From Microbulbifer aggregans (GTDB taxonomy: Bacteria; Pseudomonadota; Gammaproteobacteria; Pseudomonadales; Cellvibrionaceae): a stretch of 64,000 nt of DNA. Positions 24,636 to 34,093 of this stretch are shown here, piece by piece (position 1 is the stretch's first letter; each line of letters begins with the position of its first letter). The translations under genes were made by a program, and so were the position numbers. The notes beneath the pieces are model-generated. The model saw nothing but the letters and a program-made list of their open reading frames with translations. It had not been told where the DNA came from and did not search any database. The stretch spans positions 3,441,501-3,505,500 of the forward strand of contig NZ_CP014143.1 in assembly GCF_001750105.1 (NCBI RefSeq), written 5' to 3'.

Positions 24636-25616
24636 ATGGATGACATACCCGTACCAATTCCGGCACAACCGGTCCGTTTTATGGATAGACTCCGCGCATT
24701 TATGCGTGGACGACAGCTGGCATACCGGACGGAAAAGACCTATTGCGGCTGGATACGCGACTATATTCGCTTTCACAAGATGCGCAGGCCCGAGGAGATG
24801 GGCAAGGCCGAGGTGGATGCGTGGTTGGGGCACTTGGCCTCGCAGCGGAATGTGTCTGTGAATACACAGAAAACAGCCCTGAATGCCATTGTATTTCTGT
24901 ATCGCCAGTTCCTGAACATTGAACTTGGCAAGCTGGATTTCGACAGAACCAGTAAGGGGCAACGTCTCCCGGTCGTATTTAGCCACGAGGAGGCAACCGC
25001 GGTGATCGATAAACTGCAAGGCCACCACCGATTACTCGTATCGCTAATGTATGGTGCAGGCCTGCGGGTCATGGAAGCGGTCAGGCTGCGGGTGCACGAT
25101 GTGGACTTTGGCCACCAGTGCATTTTTGTGCGTGAGGCCAAAGGGGATAAGTGGCGTCGGACATTGCTACCCAAATCTCTTGCCCCCTCCCTGCAGGCAC
25201 AGATCGAATTGGCGCTTTCGATTCATAAACGTGACCTGGAGGAGGGTTTCGGGGCGGTGTATCTGCCCCATGCGCTGGCGAAAAAGTACCCGAATGCGGC
25301 CACCAGCCCCGGTTGGCAGTATATTTTCCCGGCGCCGGACCGATCGATGGATCCACGCAGTCAGGTGATGCGCCGGCATCACCTGGGGGAACAGCAGGTG
25401 CGCAGGGCCGTGGCTAAAGCATTGTCAGAGACAGGCATCCGCAAGAAGGCCAGCTGCCACACCTTTCGACACTCTTTCGCAACAAGGCTACTCGCTTCGG
25501 GTACGGATATTCGCAACATCCAGGAGCTGCTCGGGCACAGCGACATCAATACCACGATGATCTATACCCATGTCATTGGCATCCATGAGCGTGGTGTGGT
25601 CAGCCCAATCGATTGA
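24636..25616 (+). CDS. intI: Integron integrase IntI
   Basis: A tyrosine recombinase that inserts and excises cassettes by acting on attI and folded single-stranded attC. From ATG 24636 (GGAGG nine bases before it) it has 326 residues; a GTG at 24627 is less likely. The N-terminal SAM-like domain is followed by the catalytic domain with Arg144 (YGAGLR), His275-x-x-Arg278 (CHTFRHSF), His301 (LLGHSD) and the nucleophile Tyr310. The additional patch unique to integron integrases, [20 protein letters not shown], is at about 213-232. The gene is intact, so the integron may be active. It is transcribed away from the cassettes under a LexA box. Confidence 0.95.
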   Translation: MDDIPVPIPAQPVRFMDRLRAFMRGRQLAYRTEKTYCGWIRDYIRFHKMRRPEEMGKAEVDAWLGHLASQRNVSVNTQKTALNAIVFLYRQFLNIELGKLDFDRTSKGQRLPVVFSHEEATAVIDKLQGHHRLLVSLMYGAGLRVMEAVRLRVHDVDFGHQCIFVREAKGDKWRRTLLPKSLAPSLQAQIELALSIHKRDLEEGFGAVYLPHALAKKYPNAATSPGWQYIFPAPDRSMDPRSQVMRRHHLGEQQVRRAVAKALSETGIRKKASCHTFRHSFATRLLASGTDIRNIQELLGHSDINTTMIYTHVIGIHERGVVSPID

Positions 25617-25822
25617 TCTGGCCACTTCTGCGATTCCGACCCACACCCGCCCCTGTTGATCACAATTTAAGCAGCCGTATCGTTCATATCGCGGCACGGT
25701 AACGCGGGATCACATCGTTGACTCGGCAGTTACTCAGAACTCCCGGTTTACCCTAGCCCCTCCCGCCGCGATTCCGCATAATTGCCGACCGACGAAAAGA
25801 ATCCCAACAGACGGCCCGATGT

Positions 25823-26812
25823 ATGTGGTTTAAGAATCTGCGCGTTTACCGCCTCACCAAAGAATTTGACCTCACTGCTGAAAAATTGAACGAACTGCTG
25901 GAACCGCAGGCGTTTGTGCCCTGTGGCAGCCAGGATGCCGCTCGCTATGGCTGGGTGCCGCCGCTGGGCCGCCACGGCAGCGAGCTGGTGCATGCCACCA
26001 ACGGTTACCTGATGGTCTGTGCCAAGAAGCAGGAGAAGGTCATTCCTGCCGGCGTCGTCAATGAGAAGGTGGAAGAGCGGGCCCAGGCCATCTCCGAGAA
26101 GGAGCACCGCCAGGTGGGCCGCAAGGAGAAGCAGAACCTTAAGGACGAGGTGCTGCTGGAGATGCGCCCGAAGGCGTTTGCCCGCTCCCGCCTCCACTAC
26201 GCCTATATCGCCCCGCGGGACGGCTGGGTGGTAGTGGATGCTTCTTCCGCATCTGCGGCGGAAGAACTGCTGGAACACCTGCGTGAGGCCCTCAGCAGTC
26301 TGGCAGTGATCCCCCTGTCTGCCAAGAACCTGCCCCAGCAGGCCATGACCCACTGGCTCACGGCTCCGGAAGCACCGGCCAGGTTTGAGTTCGGCCACGA
26401 GTGCGAGCTGCGCGACCCCAAGGACAGCGGCAGCGTGATCCGCTGCAAGAACCAGGACCTGTGCGCCGAGGAAATCCACAACCACCTGGTGGCCGGGATG
26501 CAGGTGCACAAGCTGGGGTTGGTGTGGAACGGTGGTGTCGAGTTCGTGGTCGACCACCAGCTCTCCCTCAAGCGGGTCAAGTTCAGTGACGAGTTGGTCG
26601 AAAAGGCAGACAGCGCCGACAGCGAGAATGCCGCCCAGCGCTTCGATGCCGATTTCTCGGTCATGACCCTGGAGATCTCCGCCCTGCTCACCGATCTGGT
26701 GGCTGCGTTCGGTGGTGCCGGCGAGGGCGCCAGCGTCGAGGAGATTGTCGCCCGTGCCAACCGCGCCGAGCAGGATCAACTGGCGGCAGAAGTGGAGGAG
26801 GTGATGCTCTGA
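25823..26812 (+). CDS. rdgC: Recombination-associated protein RdgC
   Basis: RdgC is a nucleoid-associated dimeric ring protein that binds double-stranded DNA and restrains RecA. The protein has 329 residues (E. coli RdgC has 303). It opens with the typical MWFKNLRVYRLT, and QAFVPCGSQDAARYGWVPP and the SRLHYAYIAPRDGWVVVDASS segment are family signatures. It follows intI by about 200 bases in the same direction; the two genes need not be functionally linked. The GNAT gene follows 20 bases downstream, probably in one transcript. Confidence 0.93.
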   Translation: MWFKNLRVYRLTKEFDLTAEKLNELLEPQAFVPCGSQDAARYGWVPPLGRHGSELVHATNGYLMVCAKKQEKVIPAGVVNEKVEERAQAISEKEHRQVGRKEKQNLKDEVLLEMRPKAFARSRLHYAYIAPRDGWVVVDASSASAAEELLEHLREALSSLAVIPLSAKNLPQQAMTHWLTAPEAPARFEFGHECELRDPKDSGSVIRCKNQDLCAEEIHNHLVAGMQVHKLGLVWNGGVEFVVDHQLSLKRVKFSDELVEKADSADSENAAQRFDADFSVMTLEISALLTDLVAAFGGAGEGASVEEIVARANRAEQDQLAAEVEEVML

Positions 26813-26832
26813 CGCCCCACCCCAATGCCCCG

Positions 26833-27300
26833 ATGCGTATAGAAGACCTGCGCGATCACTCTGGCGCCGTCGAGACGCTGGCCGGCTGGCACTTTGACGA
26901 ATGGCAGCATCTCTACCCTGACCAGACCCGGGAGGACTTTGCCGATGACCTGCGCCGATCACTGGAGAGCGGCACGGTCCCGGCCACCTGGGTGCTTGTC
27001 GATGACGAAGGCGTCTGGGGCTCCGCCTCAGTCCTCGAGCAGGACATGGACACCAACCACGAGCTTGGGCCCTGGCTCGCCAACGTCTATGTGCACCCGC
27101 AGTTTCGTGGCCGCGGCCTCGGTAGCGAGCTGATCCGACATGTGATGGAACAATCCGCAGCCAACGGCCTGGAGGTACTCTACCTCTTCACTCCCGGCCA
27201 GGAGGCTTTTTACGAGTCGCTCGGCTGGCAATCGCTTCGCGGCGAGCGCTACCACGGCGAAGATGTCACCATCATGCAGGCCTGCCTCGGCGGGAAGTGA
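26833..27300 (+). CDS. GNAT-family N-acetyltransferase
   Basis: A 155-residue acetyl-CoA-dependent acetyltransferase. The GNAT core is clear: strand NVYVHPQFRGRGLGSELIRH with the pyrophosphate-binding Q/RxxGxG/A motif (RGRGLGS), and LYLFTPGQEAFYESLGW as motif B. The substrate is unknown. It starts 20 bases after rdgC without a good ribosome site, suggesting coupling. Confidence 0.82.
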   Translation: MRIEDLRDHSGAVETLAGWHFDEWQHLYPDQTREDFADDLRRSLESGTVPATWVLVDDEGVWGSASVLEQDMDTNHELGPWLANVYVHPQFRGRGLGSELIRHVMEQSAANGLEVLYLFTPGQEAFYESLGWQSLRGERYHGEDVTIMQACLGGK

Positions 27301-27419
27301 CCCCACCCTTCCCTCTTCGACCATACCCGTATGAACTAAGCTGATTCTTGATTCAGCGGGGATCGCAGCCCGTAGCCGCGCCTGCGCGCAAAGCATCGCG
27401 ATGGAAAGGAGTACAACCG

Positions 27420-27986
27420 ATGAAAGGCCGGATCGCTTTCAGGGAAATGGTCAACACTGCCGTAATCTTGGCGTTGACGCTGCTCGTCGCTGCCTGCGCG
27501 GGCACATCCACATCATCCGGCGCTGCGGCTGAGGGGCGCTGGGGCCAGTACCGCACATTCGGTTTTGTGCGGAGCGGGGATTCGGTCCGCTCCGGTGAGG
27601 TGGCCGCCATCCTGCGCGCGGAAGTGACACGGCAGATGAATGCCCGTGGACTCACCCAATCCAGCAACCCGGACCTGCTGGTGCATCTCGCCGTCGATAC
27701 AGAGCAGCGCGTGCAAGTACCCGGAGCACGAAGTACCGGTGGAGCCGCAGCCAGGTTTCCCTTCCTCGAAGAATATTACAGTCAGCTTCCTCCGGGACAC
27801 GCCACGGACCTGAACCGCGTCACCGAAGGCCGCCTGACCATCGACGTTCTGGACGTACAGCAGCGACAGCTGGTGTGGCGCGGCCGGGCGCAGCGAAAGG
27901 TAACGTCACAAATGATGGCGAATCCCCAGCCGGCACTGGCAGGTGCTGTGGACGATATTTTCCGAAGATTCCCCAAGACCAATTGA
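27420..27986 (+). CDS. DUF4136 lipoprotein
   Basis: A 188-residue envelope lipoprotein. The ribosome site AAAGGAG before ATG 27420 sets the start; a longer frame from 27348 lacks one. The signal and lipobox are MVNTAVILALTLLVAACAG. The mature domain has the DUF4136 layout: YRTFGFVRSGDS, then ILRAEVTRQMNARGLTQSSNPDLLVHL, and GRLTIDVLDVQQRQLVWRGRA near the end. Function of the family is unknown. A bidirectional terminator separates it from gnd. Confidence 0.78.
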   Translation: MKGRIAFREMVNTAVILALTLLVAACAGTSTSSGAAAEGRWGQYRTFGFVRSGDSVRSGEVAAILRAEVTRQMNARGLTQSSNPDLLVHLAVDTEQRVQVPGARSTGGAAARFPFLEEYYSQLPPGHATDLNRVTEGRLTIDVLDVQQRQLVWRGRAQRKVTSQMMANPQPALAGAVDDIFRRFPKTN

Positions 27987-28035
27987 TCTCCAGTACAGGC
28001 TGATCAACACCAACTGTTGGTTTGGACTCTGAAAT

Positions 28036-28067
28036 AAAAAAAGCCCCGGTAAACCGGGGCTTTTTTT
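28036..28067. terminator. Bidirectional terminator between DUF4136 gene and gnd
   Basis: Stem AGCCCCGGT/ACCGGGGCT with a 2-base AA loop, flanked by A-run and T-run of seven each. It can serve both convergent genes. Confidence 0.92.
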
Positions 28068-28078
28068 CTAAGAGTGAC

Positions 28079-29599
28079 TCAGACCTTCACCATCGGCCGG
28101 CCTTTCTCACTCCACTGTACGTGGTATTTCTCATTCTCGGGGCGATCGACCCGGGAGAAGGTATGCGCCCCGAAGAAATCCCGCTGGGCTTGCAACAGGT
28201 TGGCGGGCAGGGATTCACGGCGGAAGGCATCGTAGTAGCTGAGTGCGGAAGACAGCGCCGGTACCGGGATGCCGCGCAGGCTGGCGTCCGCCACCGCCCG
28301 ACGCCAGTTGCCCTGGTTGGAAGCGATCTGCTCGATAAAGAAATCATCCAGCAGCAGGTTGGAGAGTTTGATATCCCGCTCGTAGGCGTCGCTGATCGAC
28401 TGCAGGAATACCGCGCGGATAATGCAGCCGGCACGCCAGATACGGGCGATCTCGGCAAAGTTCAGTTGCCAGCCCTGCTCTCGCGCCGCCAGCTTCATCA
28501 GGTCGAAGCCCTGCGCATAGACACAGATCTTCGCGCAATACAGCGCGTCGTGCAGCTGCTGGATCGCTTCGGCGCGCTCGGCCTCCGGCACCGGCCCGAT
28601 GTCGGGGCCGTGCAGTTTCTTGGCGGCGCGACCGCGCAATACTTTACGGGTGGAAAGGGAACGGGCAAAGACCGCCTCGGCGATACTCGGTGCCGGGCAG
28701 CCGACTTCCAGGCTACTCACTGCGGTCCACAGGCCGGTGCCCTTCTGGCCCGCACGGTCGAGAATGATATCCACCAACGGCTGCTGGGTCTCGGCGTCCA
28801 CCGTGGCCAGAACCTCGGCGCTGATATCGATCAGGTAGCTGTTCAGCTTGCCCTCATTCCACTCACGGAAAACCTCGGCGATCTCTGCCGGAGTCATCTC
28901 CAGCGCACTGCGCATCACATCGTAAGCCTCGCAGATCATCTGCATGTCGGCATACTCGATACCGTTGTGCACCATCTTTACGAAGTGGCCCGAGCCGATG
29001 GGGCCGATGTAAGCAGCGCAGGGTTCACCCTCGGTGACCGGGTTACCCGGCTCGAAGCGCTCGATCGGCTGGCCGCTCTTCGGGTCCACCTTGGCGGCGA
29101 TGGCGTGCCAGATGGGCTCGATGCGCGCCCAGGCATACGGGTCGCCACTGGGCATCAGGGAGGCGCCGAAGCGGGCACCCACCTCACCACCGGAAACGGC
29201 AGTGGTAAAGAAGATCAGCTTGCCCTCATAACGCTTGCAGCGCGTCACCGAGTCAGTCCACAGGCTGTTGCCGGTATCCACCACGATATCGTCCGCCTTG
29301 AGGCCGGCATCCAGCAGCTTGTTGCAGACATCGTCCACCGGGGCGCCGGCGGGTACGGAGAGAATCACCAGATGCGGAGCCTTCACGCGGGAAAGCAGCT
29401 CGGTGTAGGAGTTACAGGTCTCCACGCGGGCCGGCTGGTCGCCGCGCTCGCGGGCGTCCTGTTCCAGCAGGGCATCCAGTTTGTGGTGATCCAGGTCGAA
29501 GGCACATACGCGGTAGCCGTTGTCGGCCAGGTTCAGGATCAGGTTCTTACCCATCACCCCCGCGCCAATAAAGCCAATATCGCACAATGAATCAGACAT
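28079..29599 (-). CDS. gnd: 6-phosphogluconate dehydrogenase, decarboxylating
   Basis: This is the third enzyme of the oxidative pentose phosphate pathway, giving ribulose 5-phosphate, CO2 and NADPH. The 506 residues fit the long form. The Rossmann motif GFIGAGVMGKNLILN is at the N-terminus. The substrate region reads SGGEVGARFGASLMPSGD (usual SGGEEGAR.GPSLMPGG, so slightly divergent). The catalytic GHFVKMVHNGIEYADMQ with the essential lysine and His-Asn is intact. Convergent with the DUF4136 gene and monocistronic. Confidence 0.95.
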   Translation of the reverse strand: MSDSLCDIGFIGAGVMGKNLILNLADNGYRVCAFDLDHHKLDALLEQDARERGDQPARVETCNSYTELLSRVKAPHLVILSVPAGAPVDDVCNKLLDAGLKADDIVVDTGNSLWTDSVTRCKRYEGKLIFFTTAVSGGEVGARFGASLMPSGDPYAWARIEPIWHAIAAKVDPKSGQPIERFEPGNPVTEGEPCAAYIGPIGSGHFVKMVHNGIEYADMQMICEAYDVMRSALEMTPAEIAEVFREWNEGKLNSYLIDISAEVLATVDAETQQPLVDIILDRAGQKGTGLWTAVSSLEVGCPAPSIAEAVFARSLSTRKVLRGRAAKKLHGPDIGPVPEAERAEAIQQLHDALYCAKICVYAQGFDLMKLAAREQGWQLNFAEIARIWRAGCIIRAVFLQSISDAYERDIKLSNLLLDDFFIEQIASNQGNWRRAVADASLRGIPVPALSSALSYYDAFRRESLPANLLQAQRDFFGAHTFSRVDRPENEKYHVQWSEKGRPMVKV

Positions 29600-29957
29600 G
29601 GATCTCTCCGGAAAACTTTGGTGCTGCTGTCAGGGGCGCGGAGTATAGCAACAGGAAGCCCCTCTAGGGAGGCTAAAATATCGCCAAATGCCGCACAGGG
29701 CCGGCACAAACGGGGCTCTTGCCAAAACTTTAGAACAAAAGACCGCGTTCCTGCGCCCATACGTCATTTCATGCTGCCGGGCATCAGGTAAGGGTTCCCG
29801 CATGCACAACCGCATCGTGATATTGCGGAGGCTTGCGGGTACGAGGCCATCACTGGTCAAAATAGGCCAACTCCAGTGGCCTGCCACTTCCCGGTCCATG
29901 TTTGTTGATAGACTCGCCGGGACTGGCCTCCAAGCTCCACCAGACCCAACAAGAATA
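29600..29957. other. Intergenic region between gnd and amidohydrolase gene
   Basis: About 358 bases. A frame is open through much of it toward the downstream gene (from 29688), but the lipoprotein signal begins only at 29958, so this part is taken as leader/promoter region. No RNA gene was recognised. Confidence 0.5.
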
Positions 29958-31763
29958 ATGAATAGATCCATCCACTGTGGTTCCCTCCGGTTCCCGCTCG
30001 TCGTCGCGCTGACCCTCCTCCTTGCCGCCTGCCAGCCTGAACAAAAAACTGACGTAAAGCCACCACAGCACGCTGAGAAAATTCTTTATGGTGGTGACAT
30101 CGTCACGGTGGACCCGGACAACACGTTCGCGGAGGCAGTCGCGGTCAGTGAGGGGCGCATTGTCGCCGTGGGCAGCTTCGCCGATGTTTCGCAATTAGGC
30201 GGTGAAGACACCGAGATGATCGACCTCAAGGGCCACACTCTGATGCCCGGGTTTATCGACATTCACACCCACCCGATCCTGTCGGCCATGATGGGTGAGG
30301 TGGTCGATGTTTCAGGTTTCACACACAATAACCGTGCGGAAATATTCGCGGCACTAAAGCGGGGTATAGAACAGAAGAATCCCGGTGAGTGGGTACTCGC
30401 CTATGGCTGGGACCCGGCCATTCTCGCGGACCTTGAACCGCCGACTCTGGCAGAACTTGACCGACTCGCGCCGGAAAATCCGCTGCTGATCATTGCCCAG
30501 ACGCTTCATTCCGCATTTGCGAACAGTCTGGCATTCACAGCGGCCGGCATCGATCGAGACACGCCGGACCCCGAAGGCGGTTATTTCGCGCGAGATGCAC
30601 GGGGCAACTTCACTGGCCTGGTGATGGAAGTGGGGGCAATGGCAAAGTTTACCGCTTCCACCCCCAAATACCCCCTGCCGGCCTACCTCTACCTGCTGAC
30701 CAATCAGTTGGAAACCTATGCGACAACCGGCTACACGACGATTGCCGCACCTGGGTTGCAGCCCATTATCCCGAGGCATATCGAGGCTCTCCGCACAGTT
30801 GCCCAACACCCGGATGCACCGGTTCGGGTGCTCACTTATCCGCTTTTCGAGCAGCTCGATAAAACCCGCTTTGAACCCGACAGCGGAGACGGGGCATTCG
30901 AGGTCCGCGGCCCGAAACTCTGGGTCGATGGCTCGCCTTACGCCGGCGGCATGGCGATGGAATCGCCCTACCTGGATAACGATTTCACCCGCAATCGCCT
31001 GGGGATCGAAGCCGGCAGCCGTGGACACCTGACTTTCAGCGATGAGCAATTGCAGGCGCTGGTACTGCGCTACCATCGCGAGGGATGGCAGATATCTGCC
31101 CACGCACAGGGTGAGCGAGCGGTAGCCCAGTTTCTCGATGCAGTAGAACTGGCGCAGCAAAAGTACCCGCGAGAAGATCACCGGCACCGAATCGAACACG
31201 CCGCCCTCATTACCCCCTCACAGCTGCAGCGCGCGGCCGAGCTCGGCGTGACACCCAGCTTCTACATCGATCATATCTACTACTACGGCCACGCTCTCTC
31301 CAGATCCATCGTCGGCCCGCAACGTGCCGAGCGCTTTATGCCGATCAACAGCGCGAAAAAAGCAAACCACCGCTTTACGATTCACACGGACTCCCCTTCC
31401 TCACCGCTCGGCCCGACCCGCGCGATGCGAACAGCCGTCTTGCGGCAAACCCGTAACGACAGCGAGCTGCTCGGTGAAAGGGAACAGATCGACGTGGATG
31501 CCGCCATTCGCGCGATCACCATCAATGCTGCCTGGCAGATTCACCAGGAGCAGAGCCGTGGCAGCATCGAAGTGGGTAAGCTGGCGGACTTCACCGTGCT
31601 GTCAGAGAACCTGAGAGAAGTGCCAGCGGAACAATGGCAGCGTATCGAGGTGACCGGCACCTATCTGAATGGCGAGCAGGTGACCCCGCAAAAATGGTCT
31701 CTGCGAAAACTGGAGCTGGTATTGCAGGCAGGCTGGGAATTGCTACTCCACAAATTCGATTAA
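29958..31763 (+). CDS. YtcJ-like amidohydrolase lipoprotein
   Basis: A 601-residue metal-dependent hydrolase of the amidohydrolase-3 (YtcJ) group. From ATG 29958 it begins with a lipoprotein signal (FPLVVALTLLLAACQPE), so it is anchored in the envelope. The composite domain ILYGGDIVTVDPDNTFAEAVAVSEGRIVAVG is followed by LMPGFIDIHTHP with the metal-binding HxH, later ISAHAQGERA and HRIEHAALIT with metal His residues, and an HTDSPSSPLGP segment with the catalytic Asp. The true substrate is unknown. The longer frame upstream adds 90 residues before the signal and is rejected. Confidence 0.82.
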   Translation: MNRSIHCGSLRFPLVVALTLLLAACQPEQKTDVKPPQHAEKILYGGDIVTVDPDNTFAEAVAVSEGRIVAVGSFADVSQLGGEDTEMIDLKGHTLMPGFIDIHTHPILSAMMGEVVDVSGFTHNNRAEIFAALKRGIEQKNPGEWVLAYGWDPAILADLEPPTLAELDRLAPENPLLIIAQTLHSAFANSLAFTAAGIDRDTPDPEGGYFARDARGNFTGLVMEVGAMAKFTASTPKYPLPAYLYLLTNQLETYATTGYTTIAAPGLQPIIPRHIEALRTVAQHPDAPVRVLTYPLFEQLDKTRFEPDSGDGAFEVRGPKLWVDGSPYAGGMAMESPYLDNDFTRNRLGIEAGSRGHLTFSDEQLQALVLRYHREGWQISAHAQGERAVAQFLDAVELAQQKYPREDHRHRIEHAALITPSQLQRAAELGVTPSFYIDHIYYYGHALSRSIVGPQRAERFMPINSAKKANHRFTIHTDSPSSPLGPTRAMRTAVLRQTRNDSELLGEREQIDVDAAIRAITINAAWQIHQEQSRGSIEVGKLADFTVLSENLREVPAEQWQRIEVTGTYLNGEQVTPQKWSLRKLELVLQAGWELLLHKFD

Positions 31764-31783
31764 ACTTTTTCGGTGCCTGACGG

Positions 31784-32584
31784 TTACTCTTCGGATTCGC
31801 CGTGCCGGCCAGCGCCTTTGCTGAACCGCTCCGCACCCGCGATCGCTTCCTCGAAGACCACCGGATACCCGGCCTGCCCCTCCGCTTCGAGCGCTTCCTT
31901 CAAAGAGAGGTCCCACTGGCGATAGGCGGAGGCGCGGTCTGCGCGCAGGCATTTCTGCGGCAACCGCGCAATCTGTGCGGCTATCTCCTGCGCAGCACCG
32001 AGTGCTTCGCCCGCGCCAACCAGTCGATTGACCAGGCCCATCTGCAACGCCTCTTCCGCAGCCACCGGACGACCGGTGAGAATCATGTCCATGGCGCGGC
32101 CGTGGCCGACAATGCGCGGCAGGCGCACGGTGCCACCATCAATCAGCGGCACCCCCCAACGCCGGCAGAAAACCCCGAATACCGCAGTGGCATCCGCCAC
32201 GCGCAGGTCGCACATCAGCGCCAGCTCCAGACCTCCCGCCACCGCATAGCCGGAGATGGCGGCGATGACCGGTTTGCTGGGCAGCATGCGCGTCGGCCCC
32301 ATCGGCCCTGCCACTGTACCCGTGGACTCAACGGTATTACGCCGCTCGGGGTCACCGAGCGCCTGCAGATCGGCACCGGAGCAGAAATGACCTTCGCTAC
32401 CGGTCAAAACCGCCACGGCCAAATCATCCCGGCGCTCAAATTCCTCGAAAGCCTCTCGTAACAGATCCGCGGTGGGGCCATCCACCGCATTGCGCACATC
32501 CGGTCGATGCAGGCGAATGGTAAAGACGGCGCCATTGGTGTCCGTGAAAACGGATTGTTGGTTCACAGCGTGCTCACTCATCAC
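31784..32584 (-). CDS. Enoyl-CoA hydratase/isomerase (crotonase) family protein
   Basis: A 266-residue crotonase-fold protein acting on acyl-CoA. Oxyanion-hole glycines are in HFCSGADLQAL and SGYAVAGGLELALMCDLR. The first catalytic Glu (GGLEL) is present. The second, normally in a FG.PE motif, is replaced (FGVFCRRWGVP), as seen in some family members of uncertain activity, so classical hydration may be lost. It ends SKGAGRHGESEE. Convergent with the amidohydrolase; no beta-oxidation genes adjoin. Confidence 0.82.
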   Translation of the reverse strand: MMSEHAVNQQSVFTDTNGAVFTIRLHRPDVRNAVDGPTADLLREAFEEFERRDDLAVAVLTGSEGHFCSGADLQALGDPERRNTVESTGTVAGPMGPTRMLPSKPVIAAISGYAVAGGLELALMCDLRVADATAVFGVFCRRWGVPLIDGGTVRLPRIVGHGRAMDMILTGRPVAAEEALQMGLVNRLVGAGEALGAAQEIAAQIARLPQKCLRADRASAYRQWDLSLKEALEAEGQAGYPVVFEEAIAGAERFSKGAGRHGESEE

Positions 32585-32705
32585 GGGAACAGGGGCCCAT
32601 GCTAAACCGCCCGGTCACCGGAACAAAGTGCCAGCCCGCGAAGCGCCGCCCCTCACCCTACAATCCGTTGCAACCGACAGGCAGGAGACAACCGCAGGGC
32701 TATAT

Positions 32706-34037
32706 ATGGCGGATTCATCCCCTTCTACGGAGGCGATTCGAGCGGCGGCACAACGCCTCTCCGGCAACTCGTCCGATTATCGGCCACTGCTGCAGCGCGC
32801 CGGTCATTGCGACACGGTGCTGCTGGGTGAAGCCAGCCACGGCACCCACGAGTTCTACGAAATGCGCGCCGCCATTACCCGGGCGCTGATCGAGGAGCAG
32901 GGTCTGGATGCCATCATCATCGAGGGCGATTGGCCCGATGTCGCCCGCATCAACCGCTATGTGCATGGACTCGATCGCGACGACTCTCCCGCGGAGGCCC
33001 TGGCAGATTTCGAGCGTTTTCCCCTGTGGATGTGGCGCAATACAGAGATGGCCTCCTTCGTGCAGTGGCTGCGCCTGTGGAACAGCCGCCAGGAGCGGGC
33101 ACACCAGACCGGCATTTACGGCATGGACCTGTACAGCATGTACCGCTCTGCCGCGGCGGTGGTGCAGTACCTGGAAACCGTCGATCCGGACGCGGCGCGG
33201 CGCGCACGGGAGAGATACGCCTGCATGGATCACCACCATGATCCGCAGCGCTACGGATACCGGGCCGCCATGGGCATCAGCGAGTCCTGCCAGAAAGCGG
33301 CCGTGGAGCAGCTGCTGGAAATGATGGAGCGGCGCAGCCAGTGGCTGTTGCGCGACGGGCCCAAGGCGGAAGACGAGGAGTTTTACGCAGAGCGCAATGC
33401 GCGGGTGGTACACCATGCGGAGGCCTACTACCGCGGCATGTTTTTTTCCGACGTGAATACCTGGAACCTGCGCGACCGCCACATGGTGAATACGGTGATG
33501 GATCTGCGCCAGTATCTGTCCAAACAACGCGACCGGCCGGCAAGGATCGCGCTCTGGGCACACAATTCGCACCTCGGTGATGCCCGTGCAACTGACGCTG
33601 CCCTGCAGGATGAAATCAATGTGGGACAACTGGTACGGGAAAAGCTCGAAGAACAGGCTCTGCTGGTGGGATTTACTACCTACACCGGCCACGTCACCGC
33701 TGCGCGTGAGTGGGATCAGCCCGCGGAACACCGCTGGGTGCGGCCCGCCCTGGAAGGCAGTGTGGAAAAGCTGCTCCATGAGACCGGGCTCGGGGACTTT
33801 TATCTCGACCTGCAGTCGGTCGGTGAGTGCGCGCTGCACCGGCCGCTGCTGGAGCGGGCTATCGGCGTTATCTACCGACCGGAGACCGAAGGCCAGAGCC
33901 ATTATTTCCGTGCGAACGTGACGGAACAGTTCGACGTGCTGTTCCATCTGGATCAGACCCGGGCCCTGGAGCCACTGGATATCCCCGAGCAATGGGAAGC
34001 CCGCGAGCCCCCGGAGACATGGCCCTACGGCACCTGA
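32706..34037 (+). CDS. Erythromycin esterase family protein
   Basis: A 443-residue protein of the Ere/succinoglycan-biosynthesis (PF05139) family. Key motifs are LLGEASHGTHEFYEMR with the catalytic His, IIIEGDWPDV with Glu, and LWAHNSHLGD with the second His. Family members hydrolyse macrolide lactones only in the EreA/EreB branch; most chromosomal ones have unknown substrates. ATG 32706 is chosen because the upstream frame is antisense to the crotonase start. Divergent from the crotonase gene with about 120 bases between. Confidence 0.82.
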   Translation: MADSSPSTEAIRAAAQRLSGNSSDYRPLLQRAGHCDTVLLGEASHGTHEFYEMRAAITRALIEEQGLDAIIIEGDWPDVARINRYVHGLDRDDSPAEALADFERFPLWMWRNTEMASFVQWLRLWNSRQERAHQTGIYGMDLYSMYRSAAAVVQYLETVDPDAARRARERYACMDHHHDPQRYGYRAAMGISESCQKAAVEQLLEMMERRSQWLLRDGPKAEDEEFYAERNARVVHHAEAYYRGMFFSDVNTWNLRDRHMVNTVMDLRQYLSKQRDRPARIALWAHNSHLGDARATDAALQDEINVGQLVREKLEEQALLVGFTTYTGHVTAAREWDQPAEHRWVRPALEGSVEKLLHETGLGDFYLDLQSVGECALHRPLLERAIGVIYRPETEGQSHYFRANVTEQFDVLFHLDQTRALEPLDIPEQWEAREPPETWPYGT

Positions 34038-34093
34038 CCGATAGAAGCCCTGCGCGGCGATCAGAATCCACCGCGCGTGGCATAGAGTGGAAG

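Larger units (their letters stand above)
16064..25616. mobile_element. Chromosomal integron: intI, attI and 16 gene cassettes
   Basis: The element consists of an integrase gene (24636-25616, plus strand), an attI core (24312-24318) and sixteen cassettes, all with genes on the minus strand reading away from the integrase. Each cassette ends in an attC with terminal core sites: GTTRRRY at the low-coordinate end read on the minus strand, RYYYAAC at the other. Eleven attC sites are 140-142 bp and closely alike; two are 114-115, three 89-90 and one 78 bp. This homogeneity is the hallmark of sedentary chromosomal integrons such as the Vibrio superintegron. Cassette DNA is richer in A+T than the backbone. 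Confidence 0.95.

Noticed and set aside
28022..29590. 522-residue plus-strand frame
   Set aside because: Antisense shadow of gnd, and it starts within the bidirectional terminator.
32715..33992. 425-residue minus-strand frame
   Set aside because: Antisense shadow of the erythromycin-esterase-family gene.
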